Source: Ridgeia piscesae
Lineage: Eukaryota > Annelida > Polychaeta > Sabellida > Siboglinidae
DNA length: 64,000 nucleotides
NCBI GenBank assembly: GCA_025642075.2
Contig: JAODUO010001333.1
Location: 62,001 to 126,000 of the forward strand
Reading direction: 5' to 3'
Shown: positions 23,987 through 36,523 of the stretch, piece after piece
Numbering within the stretch: position 1 is the stretch's first letter
How the letters are laid out: every line of letters starts with the position of its first letter
The notes under the pieces: generated by a model
Database searches by the model: none
Told to the model about the DNA's origin: nothing
The model's input: the letters and a program-made list of their open reading frames with translations, nothing else
Made by a program: the position numbers and the translations under genes

Positions 23987-24076
23987 CTTGACTCCTGGCT
24001 TATAAGGTAGACTGTCTGTAGGACATTTGACTGTGTTACATGTGCCCTCAAAGCACGTGTAAACACGACAAACAAT
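23987..24076 (-). CDS. M3 e16: Cys-rich linker exon
   Basis: 90 bp. IVCRVYTCFEGTCNTVKC, PTDSLPYKPGVK. Acceptor tccag, donor GTATGT. Confidence 0.86.
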
Positions 24077-24511
24077 CTGGAAAATTAACAACACAATGTT
24101 TTTTATGAAGACAAGCCCACTCCCATCCATAAACATCAAATATCTCACTTACAGTAAATTCTATATTTATCACCACTCAATAAAAAGAAAGACTTTATTT
24201 CACTACACAAAATTGCAGAATATCGCAAAATCCAACTAAAAATAACTCCTTACGTTATCAACAATGTACTGCCAGTTGGTAGGAGATGCTCTTACAATGA
24301 CCCAAAGTTAACTCATTAATTACTTATAATAATGACTGTTTTTTGTGCATATAGAATAAACAAGTCTTTGGAGAAACGCAAGGTAAAATTAAAACAAACT
24401 GTTTCATTTTAATTTCACACTATATAGTTTGAAGCCATTAAGCTTCCTATAATTCCATAATATTAATAATTTAAAAAAAATTAATATCAGAGGTATGAAA
24501 AGATCACTGAC

Positions 24512-24777
24512 CTGGTCAATCTTCTGGAGAGATTTAAGAGAATTTCCAGACAGCACCGACTCAAACTTTGCATCCGTGGCATCGGACGAAGTGAAGGTGT
24601 TTGTCTTACTGACAGCGCCATTGATAACCCACTGAAGTTCATACTCCACATTTGTTTCTGTTGCTGTGAAAACTTCACAGTTCAGACTGAAGATACTGAA
24701 GTCATCTGTGCCATTTGCAGTAGCATTTTCCCTCTGCACCAGCTGAATTTCTGGCAGTTTGGGCAAATTGGGATATT
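24512..24777 (-). CDS. M3 e15: domain resembling Ig
   Basis: 266 bp. YPNLPKLPEIQLVQRENAT, FSIFSLNCEVFTATETNVEY, ELQWVINGAVSKTNTF, SGNSLKSLQKIDQ. Donor GTCAGT. Confidence 0.86.
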
Positions 24778-25083
24778 CTGAAGATAACAAATCAGAAAAT
24801 AAAGTGTGTATATAATACATATAATTTATTTATATATTATATTCTCAACTACAAGTTATACCAACATAGGATAGACTTCCTCTGTGCTTGAATTTTCATT
24901 GATGTAGGTGCTACAGAAGTGTTATAAATAGTCATATTATTGGTTACTCTGTTGTATTATTCCTAAACTAACATGTATTAACTGCTTAATATTATAGTTT
25001 TTCACAACAATGCCACTGCACAGAACTAGGATTAACGCAATGAACAGATAAATGGCAACATTGATAAATGTTGGGATACCTAC

Positions 25084-25104
25084 TTCCTGAAAGTTGTTCC
25101 AGGG
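25084..25104 (-). CDS. M3 e14: 21-bp micro-exon
   Basis: LEQLSG between split codons; acceptor ttcag, donor GTAGGT. Phase 1 on both sides matches e12 and e15 directly, so the frame continues without e13. Confidence 0.75.
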
Positions 25105-25847
25105 CTGAAAAGAACAAGAACAGGACTAAGAACTTCAAAATGCAAGGGCGTGTAAACAGGAAAACGACAGGCATGAAAACATATTGAAATATGACAACAT
25201 AATAAAATAAAAAGCAAACAAATATAGGCGGTCAGATAATACCATTATATTTATTCTTTTTTAAATTGTAACAGTGACAATTTCACTGCTGCTATTTCCA
25301 ATTATGATGACATTAAGGAGAACATAAACCTTGTGGAAACTACTGGTAAAAGAAATGATCAGGTACTCATGAGGACATACTTCTCTAACTTAGTAATATT
25401 CTTGCAATGAGTGCACATTAGAGGTTAGTGGACCTCAGAACCTGGGAGGTGATGCCTTCTCACTGACCCCAAAGTTATTTTATCAATTCATAAATACATA
25501 CATTCCACTTAAATTTGGCATTTCAATGTGCAATTTCATCACTGTTGAATGCAGACACAATACATCAAACACAAGCTGTATGTAACCTTAAGACATCAAG
25601 CAAACTGAATTATTAGTTGATTTGCCAGGTGGTTCTTGCTACACAATGTTGACCCAGAAAGCTACATTAAGAATCAAACCTACAATCAACAACAGGGTCA
25701 GACAGTTGCTACAGTGCATGACACAGAAAACGAATATGAAAATGTATAAATGTATCAGTTTCAAAATACATCCTTAAATATAATAATACTAGTAGTAGCA
25801 ATGTCAGATAATAAAATTGTAGGTGGATGTAAAAACAAATGACTCAC

Positions 25848-26468
25848 TCAACAGACATTTCTTGAGGTTGTGTATCTCAGCCTCCTCTACCGCCCTGTCA
25901 AATATCTGCAGACATGACACACGACCCTTGAACTTATCAGTATCCAATGCAATGGCTCCTAGAGAGATGGTAGAATCTGTGGCCAACATGTCTTGTTTGG
26001 GTGAGTCTGACACAGCCTCCTGTTTGTTGTCAATATACAGGTAAGTCTTCCCGGTGTTGTAATCATATGTACCTCCAACGTGATACCACTTCTTTGCATC
26101 AACCTTCGCCTTTACCTCAGTGATCAAGTCGGTGGTGTTTCGCTTCACAACACGGAAGACAATTTCCCCATTTGTATTATCATAGTATAACCCCACACCT
26201 CTGTCAGTGCCATAGTTCACGATTGATCCAGACTCTTCAACGTACACGTTCAGGAATATGGACAATGAATATTTAGTGTCAAGCTTTGCAACGTTCTCGA
26301 TTTTTACTTGGCTATCTGCCGCACCAGTGAACATTGTGGCACCATTCTCTGTGTTGTCAGGTCCAGACACGATGATGGTATTGTTTTCGAATGTGATGGT
26401 GCCCAGACCCATCAAGTCAATGATCCCACCACAGCCAGTCAATGCAAACTTCCCCAGTGGATACGAGG
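25848..26468 (-). CDS. M3 e12: LamG-like domain
   Basis: 621 bp. GTITFENNTIIVSGPDNTEN, KWYHVGGTYDYNTGKTYLYI, AVEEAEIHNLKKCLL. Ends LL where the others have KL or EL. It splices to the micro-exon e14, because no PAN exon is left in this module. Confidence 0.9.
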
Positions 26469-26713
26469 CTGAAGTGGAAAATATGAGCATTACTAAAGTG
26501 GTGTTTGCTTGATTAATACAATGTAGGTTGTGCGATTATTCAGATATTAGCGCCATGATTATTTATATGTATAAAACACAGTGCGTGTATTCATGCATGC
26601 ATAGCAGTGAATGTTTACATGAAAACAACATTATATAGAGGCACACAAATGTAATGTATATATATATATATATTCCTACAACATGTTCTATGCAAATGGT
26701 TAGCACAACTTAC

Positions 26714-26828
26714 TTCCTATGACACTCCACTGATCCTGACTGATGCCTGGCTTACAGGCCCATCGGTCGTCTTGTGGGTTCAAGTCACCACCAACATGAC
26801 ACGTGTTGTCAATGTAACATGTGTTCAC
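26714..26828 (-). CDS. M3 e11: small Cys domain
   Basis: 115 bp. VNTCYIDNTCHVGGDLNPQD, DRWACKPGISQDQWSVIG. Begins Val rather than Ala. Donor GTAAGT, and the carried A joins the LamG exon. Confidence 0.86.
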
Positions 26829-27384
26829 CTGCACAAAGACACAAATGACTGTAAGAAACACACAGAAGTAGATATTTTCACAGCAGGAAGTATAATTGCA
26901 ACAATCTCCTGTGTGGAAATCAGGGTTGGGGTAAGTATGTTTAGCATGTAATACTTGGATATCAACCTACTTTGAATTGTGTACTTCTACATGACACTTG
27001 TGCTCGCCAAATATCAAGTATTTTGTAGTCACATTTCATGAACATTATAGGTGTATTTAGAATATAAAATCATATTTGACATCTGTTTTTCATGTGTGAT
27101 TCTCAATTCTAACCATTACACCCATCCTGATTACATTCACTATTATATATCTTCCAATGTAGTTAGTAATTGGCACCTGATAAACATTATTTCTGACCAT
27201 TCTGAAGGATGTGTACTCGGATTGTAACCTAATTTACATGTATGTTTGAATACAATACATATTTGAAGTCATCTCTACTACGTCTGTCATTGGTCAATAT
27301 AACCAAAATGTCATAAAAAAGTGCCTAGTGTGACCAGACGCTGTGTAGTCTGGTCACACTATGCACTACTGTAACACAATGTAG

Positions 27385-27910
27385 GACTACCACACCATGC
27401 ATGACATGACACAACGTACCATTGTCACACCATGAATGACATGACACCATGTACCACTACCACCCCATGCATGAAAATACACCATGTACCACTACCATAC
27501 CATATATGACATGACACCATGTACCACTACCACACCATGCATGACATGATACCATATACTAATACCACACCATGCATGATATGACACCATGTACTACTAC
27601 CACACAATGCATGACACGATACCATGTACTAATACCACACCATGCATGATATGACACCACGTACCACTACCACACAATGCATGACATGATACCATGTACC
27701 ACTACCACACCATGCATGACATTACACCTCGTACCATTACCATACCATGCATGACATGACACCTCGTACCACTACCACAGCATGCATGACATGACACCAC
27801 GTACTACTGTCACACCATGCATGACGTGACACCATGTACCATTACCACCCCATGCATGACATGACATCATGTTCCACTACCACTACCACAGCATGACATG
27901 ACACAATGTA
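27385..27910. repeat. 35-bp minisatellite in intron 10 of M3
   Basis: About 15 copies of a unit with CACCATGTACCACTACCACA and CCATGCATGACATGA. Degenerate relatives of the same motif lie in the same intron of M4 (13560-13930) and M2 (45290-45550). Confidence 0.82.
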
Positions 27911-27982
27911 CCATTCTAACACAAAGAAATGCTGTTAAACTAAAAACTATGCACCACTGTAACACCATGTTATTACTCTGAC

Positions 27983-28210
27983 CTTTGTTTTGCATTTCTT
28001 TTCATTGCCAAAGCTACAGCTGAGACATCTGTCATCAAAGTTGAGCAATGTCACCCTTGGTGACCACAGGACATCAATGCACTTCACACGGATGACATAA
28101 CTACCCTTAGGGTCAGGCAGTGTACACATCATCTGATTGGTTCCCATGTATTCTGCTTTCACAACTGTCACATGTGACACTCCCAACACCTTCCATGATG
28201 TGATACTCAG
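27983..28210 (-). CDS. M3 e10: TIG-like domain, C-terminal part
   Basis: 228 bp. LSITSWKVLGVSHVTVVKAE, TLPDPKGSYVIRVKC, CLSCSFGNEKKCKTK. Ends in Thr-Lys where other copies end Ile-Lys. Donor GTCAGA. A 35-bp minisatellite lies downstream in the intron. Confidence 0.86.
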
Positions 28211-28505
28211 CTGAAACACAAGTGGTTGTAGAGGTATAACAATGTGAAGACTGCAGAAATATAACAATAACATGATCTAATACAACTCCAGTGTCTAGTC
28301 TACAAGTACACTGGCATTTATTCCAGTATCATTTTGGCATCAGCTACTGCAACAGAGACGCTTTATAGACCAAGAATGTGTACTGTCCGGTCTACAACGT
28401 ATTATTGTTTGTTTTGCTACATTAGATCTTTGATGTCTTCTTGGCAGTGACACTAACAGAGCAACATGGTACACTGTATACAAACGTGACAACTACTCGA
28501 CTCAC

Positions 28506-28681
28506 CTCTATCTTTGTGAACTCACACTGCATAGCATCAGACTCAAAGAATCCTTCACCAGTTATGACAACTTTCTTACAGAAGCCATTGCAATTCAATT
28601 CGCTCTTTACATTTGAAGGAGGTTTCCCGCCATCAATGGAACAGTCTGGACCTCGGAATGGTGTGTTACATGTACATACAC
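28506..28681 (-). CDS. M3 e9: second half of EGF-like domain, then TIG-like start
   Basis: 176 bp. VCTCNTPFRGPDCSIDGGKP, PSNVKSELNCNGFCKKVVIT, CEFTKIE. Donor GTGAGT. Confidence 0.88.
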
Positions 28682-28967
28682 CTACAGACACACCAAGAAA
28701 CATACACTTATCTCAGGAGGAATTTTTTTTTCAACAAATATAAAGTCAAACTGTACTTAGCTGAAGATTAGTCAGGCTGATTGGGAAATCCAAAATATGC
28801 TGCATATAGCAATATTCGTTTATTTCAGTACTCGTCAATTTTACTTCAGGGCTACAAAAAATAAGCATACACCCAATCGTATTTTATAATAAATGGTATT
28901 TATATGTTAACATACTTTTAATAATACATGTAAACATTAAGTAAATGTAATAACACAAAATACATAC

Positions 28968-29160
28968 CAAGTTTGCAAGTTCCTTTGCCACTGCACATGC
29001 CATTTGTCTCATCTTCTGGACACAGTTTGTCACCAATCTCTATGAGTGGGTTTTCTTTACCAGGGGAGGGTGGTCCTTGTTCTTTTCCCTCCAATACTCC
29101 CTTGCATTTCTCCAGTGCGGCACCAATGGAAGCTTTCGCCCAAGCTAGGGCACCACCAAT
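28968..29160 (-). CDS. M3 e8: helical linker and first half of EGF-like domain
   Basis: 193 bp, two codons shorter than in M2/M4 within the Pro-rich linker (EGKEQGPPSPGKENPL). IGGALAWAKASIGAALEKCK; LCPEDETNGMCSGKGTCKL. Acceptor tgtag, donor GTATGT. Confidence 0.86.
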
Positions 29161-29845
29161 CTACAGGTGGAAAATAGTATACATTATCAATTTAATCAGT
29201 GTTGCACTGTAATACTCTAAAAATACCTTTCATTGATAGAATGACTCATACAATAGTAACAAACAATTCTCTTTATGAAAACTTGTCTGTTGTCCACAAT
29301 CAGCTAGGGGTTGTACTTATTATGGTAGGTGTTAGTAGGAACTTCACTGAATAAAATTGTGTTAAATATGAAAACAACATGTATCATGAATTTGCCAGCA
29401 ACCGAAATTATGCTGTATTGAAAATAAAAATGTGGACATCGTAGTGAAAATCAAAGGGTATTAAAGTTAACTAAGCCCAACTTGCACTATTGCCAATAAA
29501 ACGTATTTGGAAATTCGATGTTTTGTTTAGCTTTTGAACATGTTCCAGGTAACTTTTTTAAACTCTGAATGTTGTTATAGGCTCACTAAAAATGGAAGCA
29601 GGTATACACCTTCAAAGTAGTTAGTATGTTTTAATATCATAAATAAATAAAAATAAATAAAAATCTAGGAACATACTGCTTCCATTTAAGTTGCGTTCAA
29701 TCAGTAAATTTTAAATATCTGCTTACTATGGATGTAAACATTTCAATTGCATGTGTGCGTATGTGTTGTTTGCATATGCATGTTCCTGTGCAATGAACGA
29801 AATTGTGTATGTGTGTTGGTATGTGTATCTAATTGCTATCCTCAC

Positions 29846-30001
29846 CTTCACATCTTCCATACAGCCTTCGATCTCCATATGAAACGTGATGTTCAGAAGT
29901 CTTCCACACAGACTGCCCACAACTGAGCCCTCAATCTTCAGGCGGCAATGTTCTTCAACTTTTGGTTTTGTGATAGGGCCAGTAGTTGGCCAGTCGACTG
30001 G
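29846..30001 (-). CDS. M3 e7: VWDE linker, second part
   Basis: 156 bp. PVDWPTTGPITKPKVEEHC, KIEGSVVGSLCGRLLNITFH, EIEGCMEDVK. Creates an NIT sequon that the other copies lack (they have HIT or RIT). Confidence 0.86.
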
Positions 30002-30318
30002 CTGAAAGTGTGCCACACAACAATTAATGGTTTGACTCACCTTTGGGATTATTTTTAATTGTTTATTTAAATTAAAAATATTATGGCATAGCTGATTATC
30101 TTGTTAAATTATTTCAATAAAATTGTACTTCTATATTTCTAAACCTAAATATATACCATGTACAAAGCATGTGTCATAACTTAAATTTAAAAAATGATTC
30201 ATCACTATGATTTACATATAAACAATTATGTAATTTGTTCAACATCATATATGTCATACAACTACAAATTTATTTTCAAATTTACTAATAAAACCAAAAA
30301 GAATAAAAGGTCAGTATA

Positions 30319-30573
<255 letters not shown>

Positions 30574-30765
30574 TGTGTGGTGTGTGTATATGTGAGCATG
30601 CATGTTTGTGTGTTTTATAAATAAATTATAGAAATACAGAATACTGAATAATTTGCAATAACTCACGCTACTAAAATGCTCACTATGACAAAAATCATTT
30701 TCATTAGTGAAACATGGTGTATTTTGATGCAGCAGCTTCACTGGATTCAAGCTTTTATTGATTTA

Positions 30766-30768
<3 letters not shown>

Positions 30769-30833
<65 letters not shown>

Positions 30834-30872
30834 ATATATATATATATGTATATATATGTATATATATATCTA
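30769..30872. repeat. TA microsatellite, intron 6 of M3
   Basis: TA dinucleotides with a few AT phase slips and GTATATAT interruptions at the right end. Confidence 0.9.
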
Positions 30873-31100
30873 CAAGCCTGAAAAATAAGACTTATTTTAT
30901 TCATTGATATGGAATGTTCAGAGATATTTATCAATGGTCTTAACTGCTCACAAATGACTAACAATTACAATTTGATAGCAGCTGCCAATGTAAACTGGTG
31001 TTCTAACTAATATATTATGATATGCCAACACAATCTATATTACAGGAGTTATTAATTTTAGTTAACTAAAATTAATACAAGCTAACATAATCCAACATAC

Positions 31101-31213
31101 CTTAGGATTGAATTCAAGATCAAACACAGGAGGGGGTTTCACAGCTGGTGGACCATCGTCACAGCCAAGTGGTTGCAACGCTTGAGTGAGCAGCATAGAT
31201 GTGATGTCATTTC
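31101..31213 (-). CDS. M3 e6: VWDE linker, first part
   Basis: 113 bp. GNDITSMLLTQALQPLGCDD, GPPAVKPPPVFDLEFNPK. Shares the extra codon with M2, so the 110-bp form of M4/M5 may be the derived one. Confidence 0.85.
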
Positions 31214-31365
31214 CTGTATGAGCGAATATGAACATCGTTTTATCATCCAATAGGCACACTTAATGTATGATGAATAGTTTGTGCAATAAGAGACCAGCAC
31301 ACAACCTGAACTATCAGGATACTGGAAGAGGACAGAAGATATGATGACGATGAGGACATGAATGC

Positions 31366-31620
31366 AGTGGCACAGTGGTGCAATGGTGCAGTTGCATCGG
31401 ACTTTCAATCGAGAGACCCTGGACCCGTCTCACACAGCTGCACAAATGTGTACCTAGCTATAGATACCTGGGGATATTTTGGCATGGAGAGCCTTTGCAT
31501 ATTCATTGCAGCAAGGCTGAATGCTTCCCAAGGAAATCAAGATGGTGTTTGATCGAACAGGTCTATCAAAGTGTAACATCCTTTGAGCAGTGCAAGTGAC
31601 TGGATGCCATGCTATATGAG
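31366..31620 (+). mobile_element. SINE-like element, copy 1 (intron 5 of M3)
   Basis: Starts with a tRNA-like head (GTGGCACAGTGGTGCAATGG) followed by a body with GGTGTTTGATCGAACAGGTC. It interrupts the GATGAG minisatellite of intron 5, which is uninterrupted in M4 and M2. The head-body structure and repeated occurrence support a SINE; tRNA origin is inferred from box-like spacing only. Confidence 0.55.
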
Positions 31621-31639
31621 GGTGCACCTCTTTAGAGAA

Positions 31640-32190
31640 GATGAAGACAGTGGATGATGATAGCAGTGAATGATGACAAGGACAGTTGACGACGATGAGA
31701 GGATGATCAGGACATAGAAAGAAGAGAACAGTTGATGATGAGAACAGAGGCTGATGACGACAGGATGACAATGATGACCATGGATAGAAAGGAACATTTA
31801 TGATGAGAACTGCGGAAGATTATCACTGGTGATAATGATTGTTGTTGATTTTGATGACTATTGATGAGCAGTATAAGTGATATTGATGCAAGATAACAGA
31901 AAATTATGAGGACAGCGGAAGAGTAAGAGTTGGAATAACGAGGATAGTGGACAATGAAGATAGAGTACGACGGCATTTGATGATGAGAGTGGATGATGAG
32001 GACACAGAATTACGACTAAATGATGATGACAAGAGATGATGACAACAGTTACTGATGACAATTAATGATTAGATCTCTGGACAAGATGGCCAGTGAATGA
32101 TTACGACACTGCATGAAGAAAACAGTGGATGATTAGAACAGTGGATGATGAGGAAAATGGATGACGAGGACATAGAATGGTAACGACAGA
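31640..32190. repeat. GATGAG/GGACAG minisatellite, intron 5 of M3
   Basis: Units like GATGATGAGAACAG and GATGACGAGGACA. Its left part is broken by SINE-like copy 1. Confidence 0.78.
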
Positions 32191-32296
32191 GATTGTTGTC
32201 GCACATTATTCTCGATATCACTGTCAAGGTAACTACTATATCAACACATATTGTTTTGAGAAATAGGACAGCAATAAATGCCAGATAAGTGCCCAC

Positions 32297-32484
32297 CTCT
32301 GCCAGTGCTGGTGGATGACACACAGTTGACCACGTCACGGCCTGGGGCACATGTCTGCATGTCACTTGTGCAGTCACAGTATGTTGGATGACCTGCTACC
32401 ACTGACGTTAGACGATCTGATGGCACTGAAGTTGTCACCACTTTCTTGCAAGACCCAAAGTACAGCGAGTCCTTCTGTTGGACT
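32297..32484 (-). CDS. M3 e5: Cys-rich VWD tail
   Basis: 188 bp. RVQQKDSLYFGSCKKVVTTS, PSDRLTSVVAGHPTYCDC, APGRDVVNCVSSTSTGRG. The e4/e5 split codon gives Arg, so the protein reads TWRVQQ. Gln replaces the usual Glu. Confidence 0.87.
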
Positions 32485-33116
32485 CTGTTTTGAGAGATAT
32501 TGCAAAAAAGCCACATTATCATAAAACAAGCTTGATTAAAGAGAAACAATGTTTTACAGTGTGTTTATTGACAGTTGTAATAAGTACAATTACACAGACA
32601 ACAAATGCAGACATTCGCATGTGCAATTATAAGTATAGCTATAAAATTATTTCATGAATTGCTCTTTTTTAAGTTTTTTATAGGATTTATTATTGTACAT
32701 TATAATAACAATAGCTGATATTCAGTTTTAAATAACTGAAAAAAATATATATATATTCATGAAGACAAATTATTTTTTTAACATTTTATGAATAACAACT
32801 TGAATCACTAATAACAAATCTTTTTTCTTAGATGTATAACTATAGTAAAGCAAAATGTATACATTGTGTGGATACTTCATCTAAAAGCTAGCTGGTTCCA
32901 TATACATAGTACTGTGTTCTTGCCCATATTTAAAAAGATATACATGTATATGTGTATATACAATTTATACACATGCACACACATGCAGATGCACACAAGC
33001 ACATACACAAGCACATACACAAGCATACAAACCCACCCGCCCGCCCGCCCACCCACCCACACACACAAACAAACAAACATACAACACTGCTGAGCCACTG
33101 CTAAGCAACCACCTAC

Positions 33117-33198
33117 CTCCAGGTTTTAATCCAATCAGCTGGCATTCTTCCACCAAAAAAGTCATTTCCTGGGTTGCCATCAGCCGTCCCACACATCC
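33117..33198 (-). CDS. M3 e4: VWD CGS motif exon
   Basis: 82 bp. GMCGTADGNPGNDFFGGRMP, ADWIKTWR. Thr replaces Ser in the CGS motif. Donor GTAGGT. Followed by a stretch of tetranucleotide and CA repeats in the intron. Confidence 0.87.
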
Positions 33199-33560
33199 CT
33201 GAAGAATGAACTGGACATTTGTTACGTTGTCACAATGTTGGCAATGTTCAGTGTCAAACATACTGTCCCAAAATCCAACATGTTCATGCTCACACAAGAT
33301 CAAATCTATCCTATATCCATCTAGCTTTGCACATGTACACATCCCTAACCACAGATTTGCAACTATTTCTGTTTCACATTAGTCCTATTTTTCACTATTT
33401 ATATCCAATAACCACAATTCCACATTTCCTAATTACCCACAAAATTAACATTTGTGTCCATTATACATCAAACTCACATCTATCATAATTATACACCTGT
33501 CCTAATGACACACATAGCCATATTTCATTCCTCAACGTCTCCTCACGTTCATGTCCCTAC

Positions 33561-33663
33561 CTTCAGTCTGGCCATAGTCAGCTACAGACAGATAGATAGC
33601 AGTGTTCATGTAGTTGCTCCAGCCTCTCTGCACCTGTATCACAGTGCCAGTTGGCAGTCTCAC
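33561..33663 (-). CDS. M3 e3: VWD beta strands, to TEG motif
   Basis: 103 bp. VRLPTGTVIQVQRGWSNYMN, YLSVADYGQTEG. A short GT/GCGT tract sits about 30 bp upstream of its acceptor, in the same place as the long tract in M2. Confidence 0.88.
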
Positions 33664-33702
33664 CTGCAACACACATTGCTTACTTTCGCACGTGTGTGTG
33701 TG

Positions 33703-33753
<51 letters not shown>

Positions 33754-35098
33754 ATACATGTGATCTCACTAATACAGTCAACTCAAAATTAAGGTCATCA
33801 TCAAACTGTCCCAAGTAATTTTTGTAACAATAAAATACAACAAATAAGTCTTGCTTATGTGGATACCTCGCCATTAAGGTCACTTGTGCCGAATACTTAA
33901 TCATGAGGTTTCAAATTAGACGCTGTCCGATCAATCATCAGCACCAGAAATCAGCTTTCTGATGCTTTTTATACATACATACAGCATATTTGTATTTTGC
34001 AAGGCCTAAAATTACCAAGAAAATAATTATACTGAGAATAGTCTACAAAATGTTACATGTGAAAAGAAAGGCTAACAAAATATACGTGTTGCAAAACACC
34101 AATAAAAACTGCTTAAACAATAGTTATTAATACAATTATGAGCAAAAAAAGATATAAAACATCTAAAAACAATTTACATTAAGATATTCCAAATGAACAT
34201 TCATTACTGATCCATATGAGTGATATGAAAAACTTTGTTGCCTTGAATAAAAATTCATCAACTTACCAATAACATGTTATTAATTTACTATCAAGTCAAA
34301 TGCAAGAGGAGTTTAGCGTAACCTGTCACTGCATGACCTATAAGTTACAGTAACTTACTGGAAATCAGCATAACGATACAAAAGTGTCGCCCTCTTGCAG
34401 ACAAAACTGTGACTTATTAAGTAAAATTAATGCAGTAATCATTACTGCCGAGGCTCAAGCAGCAACACTTATCTGAATACTGAGATGAACATACTGGCAA
34501 GATTAGTTTCCAACATCAGTGCTACATAAATAATTACACTGTCTTAGAGTGGGCTTACTTGTAAGGTGGATGACCAGCTGAGGACAAACAAGTTTGACTG
34601 TAATTTGCTACAGACCGATATATACAAGTTCCCACAAAATGGATGCTGCATGTCAGCATGATCTACTTCCATATAACAATATAACTACAGACAAATGCAA
34701 AATGTTTTTTTCTTAACTATTACCACTACAAACATTACTACTAAAAACTCACAACATAATTTATTCAAGTATGGTAACAGGATCACTATGTTTAGTGTAC
34801 GTCAGCTATAAGGGTATATATGGCAGCTAGAGGGGATATTGTTTTAATTAAACGTATCATAAACATATTTGTTGGCCACATGTTGCAAAGGGTGTATAGG
34901 TCTGACTGAGAAAAAATATTTTGGCATTATTTATAGCACATCTATAACATATAACACTACAGAACTACAAATTATAAGGTGATAGTGACATCATGGATAG
35001 TCTCCACAATCTGTATAAAACGTCAATTTGTTTAATAACATTTTGGCATACTTTTTACATAATACCCTTAAAGACTTAGTAAGGAAATCATCACTTAC

Positions 35099-35375
35099 TT
35101 TATAGGTAGTTCCACCATTGTACTGTTCAATTTTTGTTCCTGGCGTCAGATCCCCATTAAGGTAAAGTTGTACTTCAATCTGCGGTATCCTTGAAGCGGG
35201 TGTCCCACCAGGCCCACACACATCAATGATGATGACATCATCCCCAGAACGGATAGCAATGGTGCAGTGGCATGCTGCATGAGTGTTGCATCGTCGCTGG
35301 AAAGTGTGCACAGCGTATGGCAGTGTCTTGTGTCTGAACATTACCAGTTCGCCCTCGATGTAGTTGTGAAAGTAA
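35099..35375 (-). CDS. M3 e2: von Willebrand D domain core
   Basis: 277 bp. YFHNYIEGELVMFRHKTLPY (His in place of the usual Asp), RRCNTHAACHCTIAIRSGDD, IIIDVCGPGGTPASRIP. Donor GTAAGT. Confidence 0.89.
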
Positions 35376-36354
35376 CTGCAATCATGCACAGATGAGACAT
35401 TACATTTACCGCTTCTTCTAATTAAGAAACACACAGCAGCTATGGATACAATTGTCTGCTGATGTTTATTGCCACCTTGTTTATTGTACATTTATTTATC
35501 TGTATCACTGAATTTATTTGAAACAGTCTACATTAAAACAAATCCAATCTTTCTTTTTGTAATGACCATATAATTGGATGCAGCATGTTTAGAGACTCCC
35601 TTGAATACCTACATAATTATCTATATCTATGCACCTTATGTTCCTAGATACCTCCATGACTACTTATTTTTCTTTCTCATGTGATGGGACACTAATAGGA
35701 AAGTACTCATATTCCTCATGAGCGTCAATCACTGCTTTTATCAAAATAAATCAAACAAGGATCTGGGTCTTTCACTTTCAGAGGGCGTGATACCCTATGG
35801 ATCATAAACAAGGATCAAGGTATTTTACTTTCAGAGAGCTTGATACACTATGGATCATAAACAAGGATCTGGGAATTTCACTTTCAGACAGTGTGATACA
35901 CCACTGACACTGAACGTCCAGTTATTTGCTGCCTTTTAGATATGTTATAACTTAAATAATAGAACAGTGCTAAATAACAGTTTACGGTGGCAAATCGGTG
36001 ACATTTTTAAATAGTATTAATATAGTGCAAAATAAGCAACAGAGACAAATCGATAAAAAAGGAAACTGTGAGCTGTCACTTGCAACTGATATGATTTTGT
36101 CAATGAGGTGATGCACACAACATCTTTATGTCCTATCAGTGACTGCAGCAATGATGTTGTCTGACAACTAATTATTCCAACCGATTCGCCTAAATCTGAT
36201 GGTCTGACACATTACAATTTAAATCTATGATCCCAGAATCCTGAGTGTCACTAGGTTACTTGGCATTTTTCATCAAACACAAATATGCACAGCGAAACAT
36301 TTATTATGCACATAAGATCATACAGTTTACCTGAAACAAGCAAGTTTTACTCAC

Positions 36355-36431
36355 GCTCCATCAAATGTACTGTAGTGGGGGTCACCAGACGCAGAGCACG
36401 ACAACCCACGGTCCGTGTTTGTCACTGTCAC
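36355..36431 (-). CDS. M3 e1: start of von Willebrand D domain
   Basis: 77 bp. VTVTNTDRGLSCSASGDPHY, STFDGA. Closest to the VWD family consensus of the five copies. A 42-bp minisatellite starts about 90 bp upstream of its acceptor. Confidence 0.89.
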
Positions 36432-36523
36432 CTGAAATAGTCCATTCACATGTATGTCCAAATACACCTTATAAAATTCACAGCGGAATACAAGCAGGCA
36501 CGAATACATGGAGGAAAGTGAAG

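Noticed and set aside
27385..27910. CRISPR-like repeat array in M3 intron 10
   Set aside because: A contiguous 35-bp minisatellite without spacers.
31366..31440. A functional tRNA gene
   Set aside because: Only box-like spacing is seen; no cloverleaf could be drawn with confidence, and the SINE-like body follows.
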